Source of the DNA: Gaeumannomyces sp. JS-464
Lineage: Eukaryota; Ascomycota; Sordariomycetes; Magnaporthales; Magnaporthaceae
DNA length: 64,000 nucleotides
Reading direction: 5' to 3'
NCBI GenBank assembly: GCA_002197995.1
Contig: NGZR01000001.1
Location: forward strand, 12,853,501 to 12,917,500
Part shown: one piece after another, positions 22,890-34,109 of the stretch
How positions within the stretch are numbered: position 1 is the stretch's first letter
How the letters are laid out: every line of letters begins with the position of its first letter
The notes under the pieces: generated by a model
The model's database searches: none
The model's input: the letters and a program-made list of their open reading frames with translations, nothing else
Told to the model about the DNA's origin: nothing
Program-made: the position numbers and the translations under genes

Positions 22890-23423
22890 AAAGTTTATCA
22901 TTTTATAACGAGCGTCAAATTCATTTTACTTCACTCGGCAAAGTGCCAAAATAGCACGAAATTGGGCCCCATTGTGTACCTGATGTTTGTATCCTGCGAA
23001 AATTAAAAATCCGGCGTAAAGGATGGACCAGTAAAGGAAAATCGTAAGGATATTATTAATAGGGAGTAAATGGACGACCGACTAGCACATACGACCATAC
23101 CCACTGGAATATACGGGATCCCGTCCGCTTTCCCCTAGTTAAACCAGTGAGGGTTGTCTTGGTAATCGGGGAGCTAAAGGGATCCCATAAATGCCAAAAA
23201 TGCCAATAGCGGCCCACCCTAGCCGCTTTAGCCGCCCCACCCTCCACGGGCTCTCCCACGCTCCATTGCCTCGCCGGCCATTTTTCCAACGTTTATCCTC
23301 TGTTTTCTTTCCCCCCTTCTTTCGCTTTAAAAACGGAATTTTATTTCCAAAAATATTTTAGCCGTATACCAGGCCGCTACCAACGGGACCGCCTACCACC
23401 TTGCATTGCTACGCCCTATAGGA
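22890..23423. other. Junction between gene-rich DNA and AT-rich compartment
   Basis: There is no gene here. Sequence that does not match the GH3 family starts at about 22,885-22,890. The stretch runs into the left arm of the inverted repeat. I see no clean terminal repeat or target duplication that would name the element responsible for the truncation. Confidence 0.5.
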
Positions 23424-24475
23424 TTAGCTTTGTTTTGCCCGCGTTCGCCGGCGTCCTTTTAACAACGACGACGACGACGCAACTGGGCTAAAAATGCAGA
23501 AAAAGTAAGCTGGCAAAGGTTCGGGGTGCCTATTACCAGCTAATGGGAAGGCCTGCACCCCTCACAGCCCAAGGCGCGCTTCGCGCGCGCCGAAACCTTC
23601 GACAATCGGATTGCTCCAACCTCCGCGCATTACCAGGCTAACCGCCCTTCGATTTCCTTTTCGCTTTCGCCTCGCGTACCGAGCCGAAACGATTCCGAAA
23701 TGCATAAAAAGATTGCAGGCCGGCAAGCAGTTAAAACACATTGGACGAATAGCCGGCCCGGCCGCCGCCGTCCCCCGTTATATACGCGACCCTTTCGGTC
23801 GTACACATACGCGATTTCTTTTCGTAAGGAGCACGCCGGGCTAGGAATAGCACCAACCCGGCCGCTAACGTCCCCCCGCCATTTTTGCGACTTTTTTTAA
23901 ATCGATTATACGCATTTACGATATTTATCGTTAATACGCACCTACGATATTTATCGTTAACACGCATTTACGAAACCTATCGTTAATACGCGTTTAAATA
24001 TATAAAAAGCATATAAGGTTAAAATTAGGCCTTTTAACCCCCGAATTTTCTTTTTTCGGCCGGGCTTAAAGGGGGACTATTGTAATCCTTTCCGCTTATA
24101 CCCGGCTTTACTTTTTTTCCGGCACTTTGCCGGCCGACTGCGTTTTTTTACCACCCGCGGCGCTTATTGCGCCGCCCGTAACGCTTACAGCGTTTTGGCG
24201 TATATTCGCCTTTTTGCCGATTGCCCGCTTACTAATAAGGAGCGCCGGAATGCGGCTCGAACTTCGTGTGCTTTGGGTAGGCTTTCTTTTTTTTTTTTTT
24301 TTTTTTTTTTGTGCTGGCTTGCTTTATGGTTTAATTTGTTAGCCGTTTTAATAGCAACATATAGCTTCGTATTAAGCTTAGGTAGCGTTAGCACGTTATA
24401 TGCCTTTTGGGAGGTAAAAATTGGTAAATCCCGACTAGTTAACGTTGAATATACTTTTTTTCTCTTTTTTCTTTC
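23424..24475. repeat. Left arm of large inverted repeat
   Basis: Read in reverse, this arm matches 30,880-31,943 at roughly 95% by eye over the stretches compared, for example CAGCCCAAGGCGCGCTTCGC in both arms. The differences are mostly C/T or G/A. It contains a three-copy tandem repeat of an ATACGCATTTACGATATTTA-type unit (23,905-23,995). Its inner 370 bases are the 3' end of a LINE related to the Tad-like copies, in plus orientation, including a 24-base T run (24,287-24,310) that the young LINE lacks. Confidence 0.85.
23905..23995. repeat. Short tandem repeat, about 27-30-bp unit, in left arm
   Basis: Units share ACGATATTTATCGTTAA, itself nearly palindromic. The mirror copy lies in the right arm at about 31,372-31,455. 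Confidence 0.75.
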
Positions 24476-24634
24476 TTTTAAAATAGCTGTTAAACCCCAC
24501 TTTGCGCTATTTCTTTTGTTTTTTGGCGGACGGGTTTTAGCCAGGCTTTTTTTAACGGTACTTTGCCTTTTTTTTGCTTAACGATTTGTAACTCGTACCA
24601 GGCAGGCACCGTACCGGCCGGTACTGTTAATTAC

Positions 24635-24649
24635 GCTTTTAAAATTAAA
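24635..24649. other. Target-site duplication of LINE copy 1 (left)
   Basis: GCTTTTAAAATTAAA, repeated exactly at 30,873-30,887. The element's short AAGT tail starts directly after it. Confidence 0.8.
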
Positions 24650-27600
24650 TAAGTAAGTAAGTAAGTATATTTAACGTTAACTAGTCGGGATTTACCAGTT
24701 TTTGCTTTCCAAAAGGCATATAACGTGCTAGCGCTATTTAAGCTTAACATTAGGCTATATGCTGTTATCGAAGCGGTTAACAAATTAAACCCGAAGGCAT
24801 ACGGGGGTTGGGCCGCATTCCGGCGCTTTTTGTTAACGAGCGGGCAATCGGCAATAGGGCGTAAAAATACGCCGGGGCGTTGTAAAGCGCTGCGGGTGGT
24901 AGTAATGCTATTAGCCGGCGGGTATGCCGAAAAAGGGGTAAAGCCGGGTTTAAACGAGGGAAGGGTTTTCGAAACCTTTTTTAAACCCGGCCTAAAGTGC
25001 GGGGGATTAACGAGCTTATTGTTAATCCTAATAGTACAAAAAAAAAGGTTAAGTATAAGCTTTTTGGGCTTTATTATTATCGTTTGGCGATAATGTAGTA
25101 ATTAGTAGCTTTAACGAACGAAATAAAAAAAAAGGGCTTTTGGAAAAGCCGTTTCCAATATCCGGGCTTATCGAAAGCCGAAAAAAGGTCCGCTATAGGC
25201 CATTTGTTTTTTGCCGCTCTCGCCAGCCTGTAAAATACAAGGTGGGAAAGGGACTTATTTCGCCCGTAACGGCACGAATTGTCGTCTTCGTGTTAAAACT
25301 TTCGATAGTACCAGTCGAAATCCCCGTGGCCGGTGCGTGCGGCTATTAACCGTTGCAATACCTTTTGGTGCAATTGCAACGCTTCGGGCGTGTGTTGTGG
25401 TACCAGCGGGAGGCTTATAGCTTTATACCGATCCGGAAAGTTGTTTTTAAACTATGCGTTTCGGGCGTTTTGGGCTATTTTTCGGGCTAAAACCTTTACT
25501 CCCGCTATCGTTGGTTTGGCGTATTAAAAGATCGGGAGGGCTGTACCTAACTTTGCTTCGGTATCGGCTTTTTCGTTTTGGGAATTCCCGTATGCCCCGG
25601 GGATTAACGGACGTGTATTTGGTATTTGTTTATAAAGTAATATAAACCTTTTTAAAAGCCTTTTGCGAACTATCGAGGGCCGTACTTAAAAAGCCGTTAG
25701 CCGCCGAAGTATTATCGAGGCATAAGTGGAAAGTGCAATTGCGGAAGCTTTAAACGGTTTTACGAAGGCCTATTCGGGCTTTTTCCGCTTCGCCGTCGAA
25801 TACTTCCGCCGGATACGCTAACCGGCCGTGCCCGGAAAGTTTGCGTTAGCCGGCTTGGTATATTACCCAGCCGTATCCAACTGCCCCGTTTTTTGCTTTA
25901 AACCCGTCGCTATATATTATAACGTCGGTAAGTGGGAAGGTGCAAAGCTACGCTATAAAAGCTTTTACGGTTGCGGGCTTTTTTTTATATAGCTACCGTA
26001 AGCCTCGTATATTTATACGGGAGGTAGGCCGGGCGGGTGCAAACCGGAAAAAGGCCGTCCTTTGCAAAAAGGTCGCAAGCTTGCCGGGTAAACCTGCTTT
26101 AAGCCTTCGGGCGTTAAAAGCCGGCTTAACCGCTACGGCTAAAAGGTGATTTTCCGAAACCGTATTTATACGGGCCGCGAAACGAAGGCGGGCTTATTCC
26201 AAAAGCGCTTAAGCGCTTAAAATGCCGAATTCGTAATGCAAAGCGTTTATCGGTGCGGTTTTCCAAGCCGAAACCACTGCCTAAAAAAACGCGGTTAAAG
26301 CTTTATTTACCCGTTCGATTAAATGGTTTTAGCAAATATATTGCTATTGTGCTGGTTTATACAAGTGTGGTTTAGTTTTGCTTTTATACTACACTTCGGC
26401 CCCGTAAAAACCGTGGGGATTATAACCGTTATAACGGCTTTGTAAACCGAATGTGCCGGTATCCCCCTTATTAAGTTCGTAAGCCTTTAAAAGTGGTTGG
26501 CAACGCTTTAAGCTTTTGCAGCCCTATTGTCGACGTGGGCTTTAAAGTTAAGCTTTTGGTCGAAAAAAACCCTTAACTACCGTAAAGCTTTTGTAATTTG
26601 TTAAATAGTAAAGCCTTTCGTTATAACCGTTAAAGTTGTAAGGTTTTTCCGTTTAGAAAAATGCATAAGTTCGCACTTTCCCGGGTTAAAAGCCACTTTG
26701 TTAACCTTTTTTAACGTAGGATTTCCGTTACCGTAGCTTTTGCTTTACGAAAGCACTTTTCCGGAGTGCTACCCGTTACGCAAATGCTTATATCGTTCGC
26801 GTATTCGTATTTAACCGCTTTTGCTTTAGGTAGGATTTCGGCCATATAAAGCATAAACAAGACCGGTAACGCCGGTAACCTTTAAAGTAGCCCGCAGTTC
26901 GGGGAAAAAGGGGGTGCCGTAGCGTTTTTTAAACGCATTTTAACCACTTTATTTCCTGTAAAAATAATACTTATCGTACTAACGTTAAATCCCAGCTTTG
27001 GTTTAAAAGCTTTCGAAAAAGCTTCCGGCGAAGTACGGCGTTAAAAGCCCCTTATATATTCATGGTAATAAAGGCGGCCGTTTTATGCTTTTGGAAAGCC
27101 CGTTCCACTTCGTAAGCCACGTATGCTGTTAAATCGATGGCGGCCTTTTTCGGGGTAGCCCCGGCGTGTTGCGAAGCTATAAGCCCGTATTATAATGCGA
27201 GGGACGCCATTCGCGAGGCTACCAGCCGCTTTAGCCCTTTTTCTAAGCACGGGAGCAAAGCTATCAAGCGGTAAGATTTTAAGTCCGTTATATCCGTTTT
27301 GTTCGGCTTTTTTAGCATAACCACCTCCGCTGTGCGGAAAAGGCTAAAGTAGTGCCCGGCTTTAAAGCAAGCTTCGAAAAAGGCCTTAACGTATTCCTTT
27401 ATTGCCGGCCATGCCGTTATAAGCAGCTTAACCGTTAAAAAGTTAACGCCCGGGGCCGTGTTTGCCGTGCTAATAGTGCATTTCCGGCATTCCTTTAAAA
27501 GGACGTGGGGGTCCCACGAAAGTTGTGCAGTTTTTTAAATAGCCTTTTACTGTAACGGGTCCTTTTGTAAGTCGTTTTTCGCCGTAAACCTGCGGAGGAT

Positions 27601-30600
27601 TTTACGGCCTAATGCTTTCGCTTTATTTTTTAGGGCTATTTTAACCTCCCCGTTAATATTTAACGGGGGAAGCCGTATAGCGGGTGCAAGTTTATGCCAC
27701 TTTACAGCACGGTACAGCGCTTTCGGGAAATCCACTTCTTTTAGCACGCTAGCCTAATACTATCTTTTAGCCGCCCGGACCGTCGCTTTTAAAAAGCGGG
27801 CTTCGACCGTAAAAGGCCCGCCGTTTGCCATAGCTTTTGCAAAGTTTCGTTAAGCGTTAACGCACTTTTCGTTTTACTAAAGTTGGCCTTTTCTTTTAGC
27901 TTTAAGCCCTCGGCCGAAAGCCATTAACGCATTTTTTAGCAAGTTTATTAAAACCTCGGCCGTTTTATTTAAGTAATTCGCCGTGCATGGATTTGTAAAT
28001 GGCGGTAAGCTGCCGGCCCCCGTTGTTACCGCGTTTGCGAAAAACGGTAGTTTATCGTTTGGTAGCATAATACGCCGGCAGTTCGGAACGGAGTTATTGC
28101 GGTTAAAAACTTCGATCCGTATCGAACGGTGGTTTAAATCGGTTGCTAGCGAAAGGTCGATTTCCGCTATTGCCAAAAGGCGTTAAAAAAGGTAAAATCC
28201 AAAACGCCCCTTATTTATGCGTAGTTGGCTTAATCGGTAAGTAGGAAAAGGTTATAAGTATTAGTTATTAGGTTATATTTTAGCTTATTTCTATTACTTT
28301 AACCAAATCACGCCGAAAACCCTGCGTTAAATCCCTAGCTATAATGCATTTTGCCGTTAGGCGCTAACGTAGTAAAAAGTTTAACGAGGGTTTCGAAAGG
28401 TCCTTTAAAAGCCTATATACGTTAACGAAAGTGCATTCGGCGACGGTAAGCCAAAGGATGTCCCGGGTGTTGCTTGCCGGCCGGTCGCTACGGGCCGAAA
28501 CCCCGGGTTTTTCGTACGTAAGTTATTACGAGGCTTAGTTTAGTAATCGTGCTAGCTATTTACCGAAGTAAATAGCTCGTATAACGAGTGGGTGCAAAGC
28601 ATAAGCTTTTTTTTACGCGCTAAAGGGCTTTTGCATTAGCACACGTCGATATTTTAGCTTTAAAATAGTTGGAATAAAAGTAGCCCCCGCTTCCAGCTAC
28701 GTGTACGTTCGTTTAGGCGGCGGTTAAAGCACGGCGTTCGGGGCGAAGCCCGGGCGCCGGGCTTTATTGCCATGCGTTTGTTGTATCCGGTTGGCTGCTG
28801 GCATACGTAAAAGCGGCGTTGGTATATTAAAGGCTTTAGCTTTAAAGTTGGCCGGCGGTACCGTCGGTTTCCTTTAAAGGGTTTCCGGTTATTTCGATAG
28901 CCTTTTGCTCGGGGGTCCAGTTCCATATCCGCAGTACTTCGTATTGGTTGTTAAAACTAACCCTAACCTTTTGGCAGGTGCCTTTTTTTGCCGGCCGTAC
29001 GGGCCACGCCTTCGAACCGGCGGGCTTGCCGGGTTTGCTATAACGGCGGAGGCGACGGCGGGGCCGGGGGGGTGGCAGCGGCGATAAAATGGCTAAAGTA
29101 ACGGCGATAACGGTATTAGCCGTAAGGTTAACAGCGGCGCTAGCGGCTATATTAGCGGTATCGTTAATGGTAATAACGGTAGCCGCAGTAATAGCGGTAA
29201 CGGTCGTAAAGTTTGCCGTTAAATTAACGGCTACGGCGGAGCCGCCCGTATAATAGCGGTTGCGGGAAGGTATTATCGGTAGCAGCGGTAGCGGTAGCGG
29301 TAATAACGGCGGCTTCCGCCGCTTTTGCCGCCGCCCGGTACGCTTGTGCTTAACCTCTTAACAGCCCCTTTTTCCTTAAAAGTTAAGTGCTTTAGCATTT
29401 CGTTTACCCGTACGGGCCTTATAAGGCATTCGGGTGGTTGGCAAGGTACGGGCCCGAGCAGTTCGCGCATTGCGGGGGGGCCGTACACGGTTGTACGTGC
29501 CGGTCGTCGTTTATTTTCCCGCACCGAAGCATTATCGGCCCGGGCGCAATTGCGGGCCACGTGAAAGCCGTGGCAGCTAAAGGTGTGCTAAGTAACCGGC
29601 GGGTGTCGTTATACGCGGCGTAAAAAAAAGTAATCCCCCAAAGCTTAAACCCGGCCACTTGCGTATAAAGGGATATAATTTACGATATACGCCTTTAATG
29701 GTTAACGCCGGTTTGGAAAGCTTAACGTTTACCGGTTTATGCCTTGTTTAGGCTTTTACTTTTTCCTAAACCAGTTTATCCGATACGGGGACGCATTGTC
29801 CAAAGCCGTTAGTTAAAAAGGTAAAGCAGCCGGAAATTACATAGTTATATTAAATTTCAAGCTTTTCGATTTTCGGCGTTATATAAACGGCTTAGTTCAA
29901 ATCGGTACTGCAAAAGCCGGCTTTAAATATGGCCGTTTTTGCTTTTAACACGAACCGGTAAAAATCGGTACGCTTCCGGGATATTAGCCGTTGTAAACGG
30001 CAGGTCCCTATTATTAGCAAAGGCTTTGCAAATGCTAAAGCCCGTTTGTTAATTGGCCTAAGCCTGCCGTTTTTTTTAAAATTTTAACGAATACCCGGAA
30101 GTTAGCTTTAGGGCTTGTTAATAAGCGGGGTGCCCAAGTTTAAAGCGTACGGCTTCGAAAAGCCTATGCGGGTTGTTAAGGTTATTAGTGGCCCTCCCGA
30201 GCCACCGACACGTAAGTGGCTAAAAGCGCGCGTTGCGAGGGCTTTAAAGCCCCGTATAAGCTTTTTTTCTTTTCGGCCGGCGTAAATAAGCTGAAAAAAG
30301 CTTGTTTAGCGTAGTCGATAAAGCAATCTTTTTAGCCGTTAGCTTTTGGGATTGCTTCCGCCGGAAAAAAAGCAATGCCGGCGTTAATAAATCGGGCTAA
30401 CGTGGCGCAAATTAAGGCCGTTTGTTATTATTTGCGGTTATAACTCGCAATAATTTCCTTCGCGGCCGCCGCGGTTAACCCGACGGGTAAACGCGTACGC
30501 CGGCGTTAAAAAAGGAAAAAAGGGGCACTTATACCAGTGCTGCCGTTATAAAAGCCTTTTTAACTTTAATCGGGCCTTGTTAAGTATTGCTAATTTCGCA

Positions 30601-30872
30601 ACGGGAACGGCGTAATCGGGTGCGCTAACGCGCGAAAAAGCCCGGGTAACAGCGACGCGTTTTTTTAAACCGTTAAGCCGACGAGGAAAGCGCGCGCCAC
30701 TTTATTAGCCGAAAAAAAGGCTGTTAGCAACGGCATGTTACCGTCGCTAACGCCGTTAACGGGCGTGGTTATTAATATTAAATCGCTAATTAGCGGGTGT
30801 TAAAAATTTATATGCAATTTGGCAATGTGCATTAATAACGCAATGCCAAAAATTGGTAAATTTAAAAAAGGT
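24650..30872 (-). mobile_element. Tad1-type LINE, full length, heavily mutated (copy 1)
   Basis: The element is reversed, with the 3' tail (TAAGTAAGTAAGTAAG) at the low end. It follows the young copy (33,838-40,072) throughout. The 3' UTR is at about 24,650-25,090, the RNase H region at about 25,100-26,200, reverse transcriptase at about 26,200-27,780, endonuclease at about 27,800-28,740, ORF1 at about 28,750-30,450 and the 5' UTR to 30,872. No long open frame survives. Mutation is almost wholly C-to-T / G-to-A, while CpG and GpC remain plentiful. The 15-bp target duplication (24,635-24,649; 30,873-30,887) marks insertion between the arms of the inverted repeat. Confidence 0.88.
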
Positions 30873-30879
30873 GCTTTTA

Positions 30880-31047
30880 AAATTAAAAAAGAGAAAAAAA
30901 AAAGTATATTTAACGTTAACTAGTTGGAATTTACCAATTTTTACCTTTTAAAAAGCATATAACGTGCTAGCGCTACTTAAGCTTAATACGAAGCTATATG
31001 TTACTATTAAAGCGGCTAACAAATTAAATTATAAAGCAAGCTAACAC

Positions 31048-31078
<31 letters not shown>

Positions 31079-31943
31079 CTACTTAAAGCACACGGAGTTT
31101 AAGCCGCATTTCGGCGCTTTTTATTAATAAGCGGGCAATCGGCAAAAAGGCGAATATACGCCAAAGCGTTGTAAGCGTTGCAAGCGGCGCAATAAGCGCC
31201 GCGGGTAGTAGAAAAACGCAGTTAACCGGCAAAATGCCGGAAAAAAAGTAAAGCTAAATGTAAACGGAAAGGATTACAATGGTCCCCTTTTAAGCCCGGC
31301 CGAAAAAAGAAAATTCGAAGGCTAAAAGGCCTAATTTTAACCTTATATGCTTTTTGTATATTTAAACGCGTATTAACGATAAGCTTCGTAAATGCGTATT
31401 AACGATAAATATCGTAAGTGCGTATTAACGATAAGTATCGTAAATGCGTATAATCGATTTAAAAAAAGTCGCGAGGATGGCGAGGGGACGTTAGCGGCCG
31501 GGCTAGTGCTATTCCCAGCCCGGCGTGCTTTTTATAAAAAGGAATCGCGTGTGTATACGACCGAAAAGGTCGCGTATATAGCGGGGGACGGCGGCGGCTG
31601 GGCCGGCTATTCGTCCAATGTGTTTTAACTGCTTACCGGCTTGCAATCTTCTTATGCATTTCGAAATCGTTTCGGCTCGGTACGCGAGGCGAAAGCGAAA
31701 AGGAAGTCGAAAGGCGGTTAGCCTAGTAATGCGCGGAGGTTGGAGCAATCCGATTGTCGAAGGTTTCGGCGCGCGCGAAGCGCGCCTTGGGCTGTGAAGG
31801 GTGCAGGCCTTCCCATTAGCTGGTAATAGGCACCCCGAACCTTTGCCAGCTTACTTTTTCTGCACTTTTAGCCCAGTTGCGTCGTCGTCGTCGTTGTTAA
31901 AAGGACGCCGGCGAACGCGGGCAAAACAAAGCCAATTAGCTTA
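30880..31943. repeat. Right arm of large inverted repeat
   Basis: This is the reverse complement of 23,424-24,475. It begins with a LINE 3' end in minus orientation (tail near 30,888-30,905) that includes a 28-base A run at 31,048-31,075, opposite the T run in the left arm. The tandem-repeat block follows, then the outer region ending near GGCGAACGCGGGCAAAACAA. Beyond 31,943 the two sides no longer match. Confidence 0.85.
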
Positions 31944-33215
31944 TTAGCGCCCACATAGCGTTTCCGACTTATTTTGGTGGGACCAGTACCAAAAATGGCC
32001 GGGCTTCCTTAACGGCCACTAACAGTAAGTCCGTTAAGAAGAATTTTTCGGGGGAAGGTGCTTTTAAAATTAAAAATGGAAAGGGAAAAAAGGAATCTAT
32101 AAAATGGAAGTGCTCGTGTCCCTCATTTGAACGCCAAATGCTAAAACACGTGCACGGCTAAGTTAGCTAAACCTTACGCCACGCCGTAACACTGCGCATT
32201 TCTTTTCCACTTTCCCACCATTTTTAAACAATTATGGTATAGCATAAAGCCTGTTTGTTTTAGCCGTGCACATGCTTAACGCCTGTATTACGATAGCCAG
32301 GGGCTTTAAAAAGTCACGTAATCCTGCATAGGCCCCACCTGCCCCGTACATATTACCCTACTAGTAGGGCACGCGTACCGGGCCCCCCCATCGTAACTGG
32401 ACGCGGCTGTTGTTTTACACCTATACGGGCCGACATTTGCCGCTTTAAAACAACGGTCCCACAAGTCGTTAACTGCTATTCGCTTGCACGGATTAATTCT
32501 TTCTACCGCTATTGTGCTAACGGGCGAGCAAACCGCCGGCCGCCGCATGCAGGGCCGCCCGTCGCGGGGCCTCCCGCCGTAAGGCCGCCAAGCACAGCGC
32601 CGTCGCCCTCGCAAACCGCCCGACGGGATGGTCCCAGCCATACCGTGTTTTAAACTTTCGAAATTCTATTGTTAACGATTGTTGGTGGCTTTAGTGGAAG
32701 CTCGGAAATGCATCTTTAAATATATTATTGGCGGCCTTAGCAAAAATACAGGAGCATGCCCAAATACGAGGCACTACCGGGCTGGTAAATATAAGGGTTT
32801 TTCGATTTTAGCCAGCGGATTAAGCTTTTTATTTATCCGCACGAATTTTCGTTTTTGTAAATGCATAACCACATCGAGCGCGAAGCTAATAGCTATTACG
32901 AGTTCGGCAAAAAAAAGCCCCCACCTTATCCAGCCAAAAAACGTAAAAGTTAAAATCGACAGTTTAATTGTATTAGGGGCTTATTAACCTAGGTAAAATA
33001 GCGAAACACGGCTGCGCCAGCTTACCAAAATTACCGCGCTATAATAGCAGCGAGGTTAGCAGCGACTACCCACTTAACGCTAACGAACCCCAAAAAAGGT
33101 GGATATATTAACGGTAAAACGCGTTTAAAAATTAAAATCCTTTTAAATATAATATCGAAAGCATTATGTCGGTAAAAATGGCATTAATAAGCCGGATCGA
33201 AACTGTTTAACGCCG

Positions 33216-33257
<42 letters not shown>

Positions 33258-33449
33258 AGGCAAAACGATCCTTTTTTTGCAAAGCATTACGATTTGTGGT
33301 TTGGCTATAAAACCACTTCTCCCCAAGCATATTGCCTCCCATTTATTTCTCCTCCTTTATCGGCATTAATAGCTTTTCGCCGAAAGTTAAAAACATATAA
33401 GCACAAGCTATAGGCCCGTGCCGGGCGGTCTTTTACAGCGGCGGTTAAA
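31944..33449. other. AT-rich, no gene supported
   Basis: It holds a minus-strand open frame at 32,306-32,641 (111 codons, Arg/Gly-rich, no recognised motif) in a less mutated patch, and an A run of 30-plus bases near 33,218-33,254. GCTTTTAAAATTAAA, the copy 1 target sequence, occurs again near 32,060. I do not claim a gene. Confidence 0.4.
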
Positions 33450-34109
33450 ATGCTCTTCCCGACCGCCCTTCTCGTCACCTCCCTCACCCTCGCCTCGGCT
33501 TTCCGGGTGCCCGAAAGCCAGGCCGCCGGTGTTTACCGGCCTACTACGACGCCGAAGGCAAAGAGGTGCACGAGCTCCTTACGGCCGACATGCTCGTCGA
33601 TACGCCCCCGAAAGCGCCGAGGTCCACTCCTTGTCGGGCCCGGCCCGGCCCCGGCCGTGACCCCCGCTACGCTTTTGGCAACCCGCTCTTGTCCAAACGC
33701 CGCGATAACATTTACTACGGCTGCGGCTTTACGTTTAACCCGGGCGGCTGCGACGCTATCGTTAACAACCTAAAGGCCTAATTGGGAAGGCACACGTAAA
33801 TTAAACCGCGCATGTCGTACTACTCCATTATAGGGCGTCACCTTTCTCGAATTCACCAATTCTTGGCATTGCGCTGTTAGTGCACACTGCCAAATTGCAT
33901 ACAAATCCTTAACACCCGCCAATTAGCGACCCAACACCAATAACCACGCCCGCCAACGGCGCTGGCGACGGCAACATGCCGTTGCCAACAGCCCCCCCTT
34001 CGGCCAATAGGGTGGCGCGCGCCCTCCTCGTCGGCCCAACGGCCCGGAGGAACGCGTCGCTGCCACCCGGGCCCCCCGCGCGTCAGCGCACCCGACCACG
34101 CCGTCCCCG

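Noticed and set aside
23611..23844. Plus-strand frame of 77 codons, mirrored at 31,509-31,748
   Set aside because: Its second copy comes from the inverted repeat, not from protein conservation; no family match.
32306..32641. 111-codon minus-strand frame in a less mutated patch
   Set aside because: Arg/Gly-rich with no motif, signal or neighbour support; kept only as a note.
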